Below are positions 8,024 through 18,800 of a stretch of 64,000 nt of DNA, one piece after another. The notes beneath the pieces are model-generated. The model had not been told where the DNA came from and searched no databases. It saw only the letters and a program-made list of their open reading frames with translations. Made by a program: the position numbers and the translations under genes. The stretch covers positions 372,001 to 436,000 of the forward strand of contig CANMFX010000002.1 of assembly GCA_947497315.1 (NCBI GenBank). The letters are read 5' to 3'. How positions within the stretch are numbered: position 1 is the first letter of the stretch; each line of letters opens with the position of its first letter. This DNA is from an uncultured Sphingomonadaceae bacterium (GTDB taxonomy: Bacteria; Pseudomonadota; Alphaproteobacteria; Sphingomonadales; Sphingomonadaceae).

Positions 8024-10204
8024 ATGTCTGTCGGGGAAGACGACCAGACCATAGATCAACCCATCGAGCAAATCGGACCGATTGATCCGGCGCTTGCATG
8101 TTTTGTACTACTGGCCAAATTTCTCGGACTGCCAGCTGATCCGCAGCAAATCCATCATGACCGCGGTAAGGGTGATGAGCCTTACACGCTGGAACATTTG
8201 TCGCGTATTGGTAAGAAGCTTGGCCTGATTGCACGTCTTCGGAACGCGTCACACCAAGAACTGTCCAAAATTCCGCTGCCCGCAATTGTAAGGACAAATG
8301 GCGATAGCGCATTCATTTTACTCAAGATTGAAGAAGATATTGATAGTCCGCGCTATCTGATCCAGCGCGGCGATGCTGAACGTCCCGAAGTCTTGTCTGC
8401 TGAAGCATTTGAGGACGCGTATCCGGGGCGTTTGCTGTTGTTGACTTCACGAGAAAAGGTCGCAGGTGACAAACGCCCTTTTGATATTGGTTGGTTTATT
8501 CCCGCCTTGGTCAAATATCGCCGGGCTTTGCGCGATGTCTTGATTGGCAGCTTTTTTCTGCAACTTATGGGCTTGGCCTCTCCGATATTCTTTCAACTCG
8601 TGATCGACAAGGTGCTGGTCCACCAGTCACTCACCACATTGGAAGTACTTGCCTTCGGGCTTGCGGTAGTACTGATCTGGGAGACATTTCTATCGGCTCT
8701 CAGAAACTGGCTCTTTGCGCATACGACCAACCGGGTTGATGCAGAGCTGTCCTCCAATATGTTCCGGCATCTCGTCAATTTGCCAGTAAGCTATTTCGAG
8801 GCACGACGCGTTGGCGACAGTGTAGCGCGTGTGCGTGAACTGGAAACGATACGCGAGTTTCTGACCAGCAATGCTGTGACAGTGGTGATCGACTTGTTCT
8901 TCACCATCGTCTTCTTTGTGGTAATGTATATCTATTCACCGCTGCTGACACTGATTGTTGCGCTAACTATCCCCATCTATATCGCGATCTCGCTATTTAT
9001 CACCCCGCCGCTCCGCGCACGGCTAGACGAGAAGTTTCGCCGCGGTGCCGAGAATCAGGCCTTTCTGGTTGAGACAGTTACGGGCATTGGCACGCTCAAA
9101 TCGATGGCCGTCGAACCGCAGATGCGGGACAAATGGGAAAAGCTTTTCTCCGGCTATACTCAGACAGGTTTCAAGGTCGCGATCCTCTCAAACTGGGGCA
9201 GCCATTTGATCCAGGCTGTTTCGAAGCTGACCACAGTTGCGATCCTGTTCTTTGGCGCCAAAGCAGTCATTGCAGGAACGTTGACCGTCGGCTCGCTTGT
9301 TGCCTTCAACATGCTTGCCGGTCGTGTAGCACAACCGATCCTCAGGCTGTCACAACTGTGGCAGGATTTTCAGCAGGTCCGCATTTCTGTAGATCGTTTA
9401 GGTGATGTTCTCAATGCGCCTGCTGAACCGGAGCATAATCCTAACCGTGCAAGCCTGCCGCCCATTTCGGGCAGGGTGGAGTTTGACAAGGTGCGCTTCC
9501 GCTACCGTCCGGATGCACCGGAAGCCTTGCGCGGCGTTAACCTTGAAGTCAAATCAGGCGAGATGCTCGGAATCGTTGGGCCATCGGGTTCGGGTAAATC
9601 CACTCTAACCAAACTCGTGCAGCGCCTTTATGTACCGGAGCAGGGCAGGGTGCTGATTGACGGTGTCGATCTGGCTCTGGTTGATCCCGCGTGGCTCCGC
9701 CGACAAATCGGTGTGGTGCTACAAGAGAATATCTTGTTCAACCGAACCGTCCGTGAGAATATCTCTCTCGCTGATCCAACGCGTCCAATGGAAGCGGTGA
9801 TCGCTGCAGCAACATTGGCTGGTGCGCATGAGTTTATCTTGGAACTGCCGCACGGCTATGACACCGTCATCGATGAGCGCGGTTCGAACCTGTCTGGCGG
9901 ACAGCGCCAGCGCATGGCGATTGCCAGAGCACTTATAGGTGATCCGCGCATATTGATATTGGATGAAGCAACCTCTGCGCTTGATGCAGAGAGCGAAGAG
10001 ATCATCCAGGAAAATCTTGGCAGGATCGCCCAAGGTCGTACGGTCATGATCATTGCTCATCGATTGTCCGCTGTGCGTCAGTGCAATCGTATCGTGACTG
10101 TGGAAGCGGGCGAAATTACCGAAATCGGTACGCATGATGAACTGCTTAAAGCCGATGGCCGTTATGCCATGCTGTACAATAAGCAAATGGGTATCGAGGC
10201 ATGA
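8024..10204 (+). CDS. type I secretion ABC transporter (HlyB-like permease/ATPase)
   Basis: This is a 726-residue inner-membrane exporter that energises one-step secretion of RTX proteins. Residues of about 15-140 form a C39-peptidase-like domain. The position of the catalytic Cys is occupied by D-P-A in IDPALACFVLLAKFLG, so this is the inactive, substrate-docking form found in HlyB/LapB-type exporters rather than a leader peptidase. A six-helix membrane domain follows (about 155-430). The ATPase domain has Walker A GPSGSGKST at 519-527, signature LSGGQ at 623-627 and Walker B ILILDEATSALD at about 643-654. Its stop overlaps the start of the HlyD-like gene by 4 bp (ATGA), showing translational coupling. 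The obvious substrate is the giant RTX protein encoded 2.6 kb downstream. Confidence 0.95.
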   Translation: MSVGEDDQTIDQPIEQIGPIDPALACFVLLAKFLGLPADPQQIHHDRGKGDEPYTLEHLSRIGKKLGLIARLRNASHQELSKIPLPAIVRTNGDSAFILLKIEEDIDSPRYLIQRGDAERPEVLSAEAFEDAYPGRLLLLTSREKVAGDKRPFDIGWFIPALVKYRRALRDVLIGSFFLQLMGLASPIFFQLVIDKVLVHQSLTTLEVLAFGLAVVLIWETFLSALRNWLFAHTTNRVDAELSSNMFRHLVNLPVSYFEARRVGDSVARVRELETIREFLTSNAVTVVIDLFFTIVFFVVMYIYSPLLTLIVALTIPIYIAISLFITPPLRARLDEKFRRGAENQAFLVETVTGIGTLKSMAVEPQMRDKWEKLFSGYTQTGFKVAILSNWGSHLIQAVSKLTTVAILFFGAKAVIAGTLTVGSLVAFNMLAGRVAQPILRLSQLWQDFQQVRISVDRLGDVLNAPAEPEHNPNRASLPPISGRVEFDKVRFRYRPDAPEALRGVNLEVKSGEMLGIVGPSGSGKSTLTKLVQRLYVPEQGRVLIDGVDLALVDPAWLRRQIGVVLQENILFNRTVRENISLADPTRPMEAVIAAATLAGAHEFILELPHGYDTVIDERGSNLSGGQRQRMAIARALIGDPRILILDEATSALDAESEEIIQENLGRIAQGRTVMIIAHRLSAVRQCNRIVTVEAGEITEIGTHDELLKADGRYAMLYNKQMGIEA

Positions 10205-11673
10205 GCGACAATCAAGCCAGCCCTGAAAACGGTACCCAAGAAAACGAAGCCGCAAAAGAAGGCTTCGTTGCGCGCCGCTTTCCCGGCTTGGCGCGCCATT
10301 GGATGATCCTGCGTGAAAGCTGGAAGCAGCAGAATGTGGCAGATGAAAATGCCAAGCCGCAAAGCGATCATGAGTTTTTGCCGGCTGCCCTGGAGATAAT
10401 GGAGAAGCCAGCCAGCCCCGGTTTGCGCTGGTTGATGCTGATCCTGTGCAGCCTGTTTGCGATAGCCTTGCTCTGGTCTTTCATTGGCAAGGTCGATGTG
10501 GTTGCCACCGCCACCGGTAAAGTGGTGCCCTCTGCGAGCAGCAAGGTCATTCAACCGATTGAAATCGGATCCATCCGCGCCATCCATGTCAAGAACGGTC
10601 AGCGCGTCAAGAAAGGCCAGCTGCTCGTCGAACTCGATTCCACAATCAGCAATGCCGACGAAGCACAAAGCTCCCAGCAGCTGATGTCGGCAGAAATTGT
10701 GCGCGCCCGCAATGATGCACTCATGGCGCATCTGCAAGGGCTTGATGCCCGCTTCGTTCCGCCCGCAGGCACACCGGTTGATGTCGCGCTCACCCAGTCG
10801 CAATTTGTACGCTCTGCCATCGCGGAATATGAAGCGGAGAGATCAGGCCTCCAACAACAACGCGCCGAACGGCAAGCGCAGCTTACCGGGGCGGAGGCCG
10901 AAATCAGCAAACTGGAACAAACATTGCCTTTGCTTGATCGCCAGCTGGCCGCAAGGCAGGAGCTTGCTGACAAGGGCTATTTTTCGCGGCTGCGCCTGCT
11001 CGAATTTGAACAGCTGCGCGTCGAGCATATCCAGAATATCGCGGTGCAAACTGCTCGCGCTGCTGAAGCCCGCGCGTCCATCCGCAATCTGGAGGCGCAG
11101 ATCAGGCGCCTGCGTGAAGCCTTTGGACGCGGCGCGATTGCAGAAATGGCAGAAGCCGAAGGGCAATCGGCGATGGCGGGAGCAGAGCTGCAAAAGTCAG
11201 CCCGTCGGCGCGAGTTCCAGCAGATCAAATCACCCGTAGACGGCACCGTGCAACAGCTCACCCTCACAACCATTGGCGGCGTTGTGCAACCCGCCGAGCC
11301 GATCATGGTGATCGTGCCGGATGATGCCGAGGTGCAGGTCAGCGCGCAGATCCTCAACAAGGATATCGGGTTTATCTATGAAGGCCAGCCGGTGCGGGTG
11401 AAGCTGGAGGCGTTTAACTTTACCGATTACGGTCTGATCGAAGGTGTGGTTGATAATATCAGCCGCGATGCGATTCAGGATGAGAACCTCGGCCTGGTCT
11501 ATGATGCCCGGATCAAGCTCAACAAGCGCCACCTGATGATCAACGGCAAGAAACAGTCCATTGGACCCGGTTTACAGGTGCAGGCAGAGATCAAGACCGG
11601 CGAGCGGCGTATCATCCAGTATCTTCTCTCTCCCATTGCCAAGACAATGGATGAAGCGGGGCGTGAACGATAG
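10201..11673 (+). CDS. type I secretion membrane fusion protein (HlyD-like)
   Basis: This 490-residue periplasmic adaptor should link the ABC exporter to a TolC-type outer-membrane channel. It has a cytoplasmic N-terminus, one membrane helix at about 75-97 (LRWLMLILCSLFAIALLWSF), a biotinyl/lipoyl-like half-motif (GSIRAIHVKNGQRVKKGQLLVELD), a long alpha-helical coiled-coil region rich in Glu/Gln/Arg (about 200-330) and the second lipoyl half plus beta-barrel (IKSPVDGTVQQLTL onward). It overlaps the exporter gene by 4 bp. No outer-membrane TolC homologue is encoded in this window, so that component must come from elsewhere in the genome. Family and role are confident. Confidence 0.94.
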   Translation: MSDNQASPENGTQENEAAKEGFVARRFPGLARHWMILRESWKQQNVADENAKPQSDHEFLPAALEIMEKPASPGLRWLMLILCSLFAIALLWSFIGKVDVVATATGKVVPSASSKVIQPIEIGSIRAIHVKNGQRVKKGQLLVELDSTISNADEAQSSQQLMSAEIVRARNDALMAHLQGLDARFVPPAGTPVDVALTQSQFVRSAIAEYEAERSGLQQQRAERQAQLTGAEAEISKLEQTLPLLDRQLAARQELADKGYFSRLRLLEFEQLRVEHIQNIAVQTARAAEARASIRNLEAQIRRLREAFGRGAIAEMAEAEGQSAMAGAELQKSARRREFQQIKSPVDGTVQQLTLTTIGGVVQPAEPIMVIVPDDAEVQVSAQILNKDIGFIYEGQPVRVKLEAFNFTDYGLIEGVVDNISRDAIQDENLGLVYDARIKLNKRHLMINGKKQSIGPGLQVQAEIKTGERRIIQYLLSPIAKTMDEAGRER

Positions 11674-11715
11674 TTTAAGTATTGGAAACCCGACTATTCT
11701 GGGGCTTTTCAATAA

Positions 11716-11730
11716 ACATCCAAAATGGAT
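11716..11730. promoter_or_regulatory. second copy of the secretion-locus motif
   Basis: The sequence ACATCCAAAATGGAT matches 14 of 15 bases of the core of the inverted repeat at 7877-7891. It sits 43 bp after the HlyD-like stop codon and about 130 bp before the lipoprotein start, that is, where a promoter for the second half of the locus (lipoprotein, AT-rich gene, RTX, acyltransferase) would be expected. The outer arms are less symmetrical than in the first copy. A shared regulator is inferred from position and identity only. Confidence 0.4.
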
Positions 11731-11833
11731 AAATGATTTTCGAGTCGGCCACTTGTAAATCCCAGTAAACGCTTTAGCCTTCTCAATAGGGTCGCAGAAT
11801 CGACGGCAATAGTCGGCGGTGCTGATATATTCG

Positions 11834-11853
11834 TCTCCCTGCTTCGAGGGAGA
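11834..11853 (+). other. hairpin in the leader of the lipoprotein gene
   Basis: A perfect 7-bp stem TCTCCCT (11834-11840) / AGGGAGA (11847-11853) with loop GCTTCG lies just before the AAAGGGG ribosome binding site of the next gene. Its 3' arm abuts that site and could affect translation start. There is no T-run, so a terminator is unlikely. Confidence 0.3.
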
Positions 11854-11863
11854 AAGGGGCTTT

Positions 11864-12331
11864 GTGCATCTGATTAGGGGCTATGCAAAAAACTGGACGC
11901 GTCTATTGGGCGTGCCCCCCATATTAGGGGCAGCGATCGCTCTAGCCGGTTGCGCTGCACCGTCCAGCTATATGGGCATTGACCTGACCACCCCGCCGAG
12001 CGCGGCTACGGCATCCCAAAATCCATCGATCACCACTGCTACCGGTCTTGCGGCTCTGCCGCTGCCCGATCTTGGCCGCATGGCGCAAGGCGGCAACAAG
12101 CATGCGCAGCTTGAGCTGGGGATCCGCTTTGAAGAGGGGCGGGGAGTTGAGCGTGATTTGGGCATGGCTAAGAAATTATATCGGTTGGCGGCGAGTGATA
12201 GCGGCGGCCGGATTTGGGTTTATTCGCCCCCGGTCGGGAATGGCACCAAGGGGCAAGTTATTCCGGTGGGTATGGGGCCGAGGCGGTTTGGTTTGGTGGT
12301 TGCACAGGAACGACTGAAGAGAGTGGAGTGA
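11864..12331 (+). CDS. Sel1-repeat-type lipoprotein of the RTX locus
   Basis: I place the start at the GTG at 11864, because AAAGGGG lies 4-5 bases before it and this gives a well-formed lipoprotein signal. The basic n-region contains R5, K9 and R13, a hydrophobic stretch follows, and the lipobox is LAGC with Cys30. An upstream GTG at 11819 is also open. The 155-residue product has about one Sel1/TPR-like unit (MAQGGNKHAQLELGIRFEEG, then AKKLYRLAA) and a short C-terminal tail. It lies between the adaptor gene and the RTX gene in the same direction. Sel1-repeat proteins serve as immunity partners of some secreted phospholipases (for example the PldB neighbours in Pseudomonas), so a protective role against the downstream lipase-like protein is possible; an envelope scaffold role is the alternative. 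Confidence 0.7.
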   Translation: MHLIRGYAKNWTRLLGVPPILGAAIALAGCAAPSSYMGIDLTTPPSAATASQNPSITTATGLAALPLPDLGRMAQGGNKHAQLELGIRFEEGRGVERDLGMAKKLYRLAASDSGGRIWVYSPPVGNGTKGQVIPVGMGPRRFGLVVAQERLKRVE

Positions 12332-12336
12332 TCAGC

Positions 12337-12807
12337 GTGGCTAATAAGCGAAGGGGTTTTATGCTCGTGCTTCTGTTGTCCGCTTTTGCCATCGTTTGGT
12401 TGGCAGCGAGTTATTTGATCAATGGCAACAACAACGCGGTGGCAACAAAGCAGTATTCTATGATTTGTGACAAGAGTTTTCTACTAGATGAAAAAAATAA
12501 GCAAAAATTCCTGGTTTTGGAAGATAAAATTCAATCAAAAAAAAATAACAAAATCAGATTAACGTTGGTCGAGAGTAGAAATGATGAAAATAACGATCTT
12601 ATGCTAATTCCTATAGGGCGTACCGAACGTCTTTTTATAAATATAATATACTTAAAAATTGATGGTAAAAAATATTTGTACTTTAGAGATGTAATTTTAA
12701 AAAATAAAGAATTCCTCTCTGGGCCTTTGGATGATGGTTATACATGGAGGAGTTGTTTCGGTGAAGAAAAAGATGAACGGATTAATGCGGTTGTAAATAG
12801 TTTTTGA
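12337..12807 (+). CDS. AT-rich single-TM protein before the RTX gene (unknown)
   Basis: I do not recognise a family. The preferred start is GTG at 12337, eight bases after GGAG (12325-12328); GTG at 12328 is an alternative. The 156-residue product has a basic N-terminus, one membrane helix (about residues 8-28, FMLVLLLSAFAIVWLAASYL) and a Lys/Asn/Asp-rich exterior region of about 125 residues. That region has two cysteines (MICDKSF and WRSCFGE) that could form a disulfide in the periplasm. Base composition is strikingly different: lines 12541-12600 and 12661-12720 contain only 17 and 13 G/C out of 60, against 40/60 at 12061-12120. The stop is 21 bp before the RTX start. Position, topology and composition fit an immunity-type partner acquired with the RTX N-terminus, which is inference only. 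Confidence 0.65.
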   Translation: MANKRRGFMLVLLLSAFAIVWLAASYLINGNNNAVATKQYSMICDKSFLLDEKNKQKFLVLEDKIQSKKNNKIRLTLVESRNDENNDLMLIPIGRTERLFINIIYLKIDGKKYLYFRDVILKNKEFLSGPLDDGYTWRSCFGEEKDERINAVVNSF

Positions 12808-12828
12808 ATCAGCTGGAAGGATTTTAAT

Positions 12829-15800
12829 GTGAGTGACGCGCAAGCACCTCTTTTCGCGAGGGACTACCAGAGATCAGCTGTTCAGGCTCGTTATGGTTAC
12901 TACGCCAGCGTGCTTCGGCCAAATATGACAAGGATGGATTTCGAATCAGAAATCAGAAAGTTACAGCAGACTTCAGGGTTTGTTACCAGTCTGTCTCAAA
13001 CTGAAATTAATGATTTCTACAACAATTTTGAGATCATTGCGTCATCCTCCGAACATCCAGATGCCGCCGCGACTGGTCTTGATGCTTTGGTATTAAGGTC
13101 CCGTAGTACTGAAAATATACTAGTCGCTTTTGGCGGCGTTGGGCCTTTTGAGAATATTGATACGACTTTGGGCGAGGGTAAAGACTTAACAATAGACTCT
13201 AGTCTTTACGGTTTTCCTGTTGCTGAGTTGCTTGCCTTTAAGACGTTTTTTGATCCTCTTCTGCAGGAATTTCCCAATGATATCATTGATATCACCGGAC
13301 ATTCAAAAGGGGGGCTTCTATCTTCTGCGCTTTATGGTGACCTTTTGCTGGCTGGTGAAGCAAACCGCGTAAACCTTGTTTTCCAATTGTCACCAGTCGG
13401 ATTCAATACTAACGTTTTCGACTCACCGCTTTTGGCTGATTTAAATAGTGCGTTAGGCATCATTGATCCAGAGCAGTTAGCGTACGCAGCGGATGTGGTT
13501 GGCGCTCTCCGAGCGGATGCCGGCAACAAAATTGTGTCATTTGGCGCGGAGGATGACCCACTAGCGGGTCCCGGTTCAGGAACATTCCTGATCAGCAATA
13601 ACAATACCTATTTCGGTTTTTATCGTGAGTTAATAAACGATGGTTTGCGAAGTGTGCCGCACAACGCCGGTACAGCTGCTCGATTGCTTGGTATCCCAGA
13701 AAACAATACCGCACCGCTGTTTGTTCCTTCGCCGGCTCTGATCGCCGGCCTACGAGATGGTTATGAAGATGGCGTAATTGTGGTCACCGGCCAACGAATT
13801 AAAAAGATCACTAAAGGTGATTTATCGACCAGAGTAACAGACCCTGACACTGGACTTCTTCTTCCTAGGGGTTTGCGACCAAGGCAAGCGGGCGAGCCTG
13901 GTACAGATAGTTCTGCCATTGATCGCGAAACAGGCCGAGTAGTTGAATATGAGATTGAAGAGGTGGATGGCGAGCAAATCGTTAAGAGCAGAATTGTTTA
14001 CGATGCTTTAGACCTCGACACTAACCGCCCTCGAATAGCTGTGCTTCAACAGACAGATTCCCAAGGAAAACCTGTCAGTACTGAAATTAGACTGCTCAAC
14101 AATCCGATCCCATTTGAATTCTCCGATATCGGCGGGGCACTTGGAAAACAACTCGGCTATCGTATTGCGGGCAATAATGCTGTCTTGGGCATTGCCACAT
14201 CTGCTGTTTTACAAACAGTCGGCAACAATTTGGGCGATGTACTGGATGGTATCATCGGCAATCAATCCGCTACAAACGCATCAAAAGATGCTTTTAGTAC
14301 GTTTGGTCCAGAGCTTCTTAGCAACCTTAAATCTGCGGGTGTTGGTGCGCTTTCCTCGTTCCTGACGGCTGAGCTGATTGATGTTGTTGGTGTCGGTGGT
14401 TTTGCTGGAGAAGCACTCAATACTGGTGCGGGCGCTGTTATTGGTCAGGTGCTCTCCAACATTGCCGGCATCGGTGATCCATCAGGCGTCTTTAGTGGTG
14501 TTAATCCAGCCTTGATCGGCAATGCAATTGGGTCATTTCTTGGGACCAAGCTTGCGTCCGAAATTGTTGGATTCGATACAATTGGAGGACAAATTGGTGC
14601 TGCCGTCGGTTCATCAGTCGCCAGCGCAGGACTTGGAATTTTGTTTGCCGAAAAATTTGGCGCTTTGGGTGGATTTGCTGGACCTTTGGGTGCTTTTGCA
14701 GGCGCTTTTCTTGGTTTCGTGGTCGGAGGCCTTATCGGCTCCATCTTTGGTGGCACGCCGCGTTCGGGTGCCGATGCGACTTGGAATGAGGCGGAGGGGC
14801 GGTTTGTTGTAAACAACGCTTACTCCCGTAAAGGGGGATCGAAAGAGACGGCGGAAGCGATGGCGGGCTTGGTTGCAGACACCTTCAACGCCGTTCTGGA
14901 TGCGACTGGCGGGAGGTTAAACAATCCCGGCAATATCACCACCGGTAACTACGGTATGCGCAAATCGGATTTTGTCTATCGTCCGACGTCAACACGCGAC
15001 AAGCGCGCTATCACGTACCGCGTGTCATCCAAACAGGATGGAGCGTTTGAGAAACTAACCGGCTATGGCATTTATCAAGGCCTTAGTGATCCGGATTTTC
15101 AGATTATCGGCGGCAACACCTATGTCAAACGCGCGGTCTACGCATCCATTGAGGTAGGTGGGCAGAGCGCAACCAATTTTGACCAATCCGTGCTGCTCGG
15201 CAATATTGCATCGGCGCAAGCCTATGAAAACTATCTCGCCAATAGCGCGGTAATCAACGCTATCGTTTCGGGAGAATCGGACAGCGTCTTTGCTGCAGAA
15301 ACCGCGATCAACTTGGCTCGCGCTGTCGAGCTCGGCCTTACGAAGCGCCACCGCGCCGACTGGTTCGGTGGTTTTGGTGCACTGCTTGAAGAAGCAGGCA
15401 CCAGCGTTGCCAATGTCGAATTCGGTTTTGATTATGATCCGTTCAGTGATCAAATCTCTCGCCTAATTGGCGTTGGTGACTTTGTGATGGGCGACACCAT
15501 CGACATCGCTGGCCAAACCACCATCGAGGCCACATCCGGCGACGACACAATAACCCTCTCCCATGTTACCCACAATACTGACGGTTTCGCAGTCGCTGGC
15601 GGCGCGGGTTACATTGCCAACACCACCGGTCTCACGATTAACGGAGAGCTATCCACTGGCGGTGACGTCAACACAGGCAGCGGCGGTGATCTCTCCATCG
15701 ATGTTGCGGCGACGATTGATGCCGGGGATGGCAATGACACTGTCCATGCCGGGGACCTTGGCAACAACGTCTTTGGCGGCGCTGGTGATGATGTTATTTA

Positions 15801-18800
15801 TGGCGGCAAGCTGGATGACTGGCTGCTCGGTGGTGACGGTAACGACACGTTGAACGCGGGCGGGGCTGCTTCCTACACCCTAGGCGGCAATGGCAATTAT
15901 CTCAATGGCGGCGCGGGCGATGACATACTGATCGGACGCGAGGGTTCGGACTGGCTTGAGGGCGGTGACGGAACCGATGTGCTTGAGGGCGGTGATGGCG
16001 GAGACATACTGGCCGGCGGCGCGGGCGCGGGCGATATCCTGCGCGGCGGGCGCGGGGATGATCAATATCTCTTCCGGCTGGGTGATGTTGGCGCGGTTGG
16101 TGTCGGAGACACGACTTATGCCACTGCGGACCGGATTATCGATGAAAGCGGGCTGACGGTTGAGACCGTTGTCGCGCAGGCGTTTAACGGTCTTTCGGCC
16201 AGCGAAATCAATGGCAATATTGCCGATGCGCTGTCTGGCGACCTGTTCCGCTTTGGTGGTGGCCTGAACAACTGGCGCGGAGGCGGCGCGCAGGTCACAT
16301 CCAACGGCCGTGCTGCGGGCGGTGAAGATGTTCTGGTATTGGGTCAGGGCATTGGCGTTGATGATATCAAGCTGATCAAATCGGACGATGGCAAAGACCT
16401 GATCCTTGAGCTGGCCCCCGACGGCGTGTTTAACGGCGACCGCGTGGTGATGCAGGACTGGTTCAGCAGCTTCAACAAGGTCGAAACGCTGCGCTTTGCC
16501 GATGGCAATGAAATCCGGCTGGCCGATTTTGATACCTTCATTCTGGGTAGCGACGGGTCGGAAACGATTGTTGGCACGGCGGGTAATGACTTTGTCCATG
16601 CGGGTTCAGGTGATGATCTCGTCTATTTGCTGTCAGGCAATGATTTCGGCAATGGCGGGCTGGGCAATGACTCGGTCTCTGGCGATAGCGGCAATGACAT
16701 TGTCGTTGGCGGCAATGGCGATGATTTGCTGTTTGGCGGCTTTGGACAGGATACGGTTAGCGGTGGGACAGGTAATGACCGGCTGACCGGCGATGAGGGC
16801 AATGACATATTGTCCGGCGGTGCGGGTGATGATGAGATCATCGGCGGTAGCGGCAATGATGTGTTTCGTTTCCAGCGCGGCGATGGCCATGATACTCTGA
16901 TCGATGCGTTGACCAGTGAATGGGATGTGGCCTGGGTCTCTGGTGAGGGTGGCCAGAACGGATATGTTGTCGGGACTGACGGATCGATTACGCACCCGAC
17001 GCATGGCACCATATTTGACGGTGAAAACTGGTCAGCAACTACCCGCTACGACATAGAAACCGGAACGCTTTATGTGCACCAGCCTGCCGATGCAGATGCG
17101 ATTGTCACTAGCGCCGGGTCGGACATCCTGGAATTTGGCCTGGGTATAGACATTAATGATATCCAGTTCGCCGCAGCCAATGGTGGTAAAGACCTGGTGA
17201 TTGGGATTGAATCCTCTGGTGCCACGGTTAACAGCTTTTCCAGCCTGGATGATACTATTACCCTTAAGGAATGGGGACCGTCCGGTAATGCTGGCGCTAA
17301 AGGTTCAATCGAAACATTTGTGTTCTTCAACACTGGTGCAGTTGATGTAGCCAGCATGTCGCTCAGTGGAGGAACGGACGGCGACGATGGGAATCTGATC
17401 GGAAGTGCGACGCTTGCGAACTGGATCACCAGCGGTGCTGGCGATGATGTCATTACCGGCGGCGGACTCAACGACATCATAAACGGAAATAGCGGTCAAG
17501 ACCGGTTGATTGGTCTTGCCGGGTCAGACGTTCTGCTCGGCGGTGCGGGCAATGATGTGCTTATTGGCGGTGCCGGCGGCACACGTGATGGCGGCCCTGC
17601 AGGGGATATTCTGATCGGTGGACTTGGCTTGGATACAGCAAGTTATGAAACTGCGGCTGCCGGTGTGACCGTATCGTTGGCGCAGAATGGCGCTGCAACT
17701 GGTGACGCTGCCGCTGATGTGTTTGACAGTATTGAAAACCTCACTGGTTCCGATTTTGCAGATAGTCTGGAAGGGGACGCCGGCGAAAACGACCTTACAG
17801 GAGGCAAGGGCGACGACATATTGAAGGGCGCTTCAGGCGATGACCTTTACGTGTTCGGTCGCGGTGATGGTGAAGACACTATTGATGATCACTTGGTGGC
17901 CTCAGAAAATATCATCGTCGATGACAATGGTAATTTGCAACCACCTTATGTTTCCAACTTCGATTTAATCGACAATGAATTGGGTTTGTATCGGTTTGAC
18001 CATATCGTCACGAATTCTGACACCGGCGAGATAATCTATCGTAAGGAAAGTGTCGGTTATAATTATCGCAACGTACAGACACCTACAACTTTTGCAGCTG
18101 ATGGTTGGGTCGATGGAATTACGGTCACGGGCAACAAGGTTGCTGAGGTGGCGACCTTTGCCGACGCCGGTAGTGATACGATTTTGTTTGAAGATTATAC
18201 CGGTAATGCCGGTGTCACGGGCGACGCGGCGATCGGTCTTGCTGATCTGAGTTTCCATTTCAGTGGTGATGATCTTGTAATAACTCTGATTGGCAGCACT
18301 ACTGACAAAGTCCGGATCAAGAATTTCCGCAGCGGTGCTGCAATCAATGCCAATCAAGCTGTGGAAACGATCCAGTTTTCTGATGGCTCATCCTTTGATC
18401 TGTCCGGTCTGAAATTTGACGCCTCCGGCAACTTGTTAACAGCGAGTACCGATACGTCAGAAAACCCGATCGATGAATTCCTGGTTGGTACATCAGGTTT
18501 TGGCGGCGTAATAACTTTGCCCGGTTCTGGCGGGCCGATCAGCTTCCCCGGAGGGCTCTCACTGAGCAGTACGATTGGTAGCGGTCCTGTATTGGGTTCT
18601 GGTATTGATACGCTGACGGGCGGCTATGGAAATGATACGCTTTCCGGATTGGATGGCAATGATACGCTCAATGGCGGTGACGGTGATGACCTTCTTTCCG
18701 GCGGGCTCGGAGCGGACAATATAGATGGCGGTGCGGGCGTAGATACCGTCACATATGTAAGTTCGGATGCAGCAATTGACATTAATCTGGGAACAACGGC

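Noticed and set aside
15880-16599. Long antisense reading frames opposite the RTX gene (for example 15880-16599, 18871-19356 and 26977-27660)
   Set aside because: They mirror the biased repeat composition of the RTX/cadherin coding strand, have no ribosome sites and give low-complexity products.
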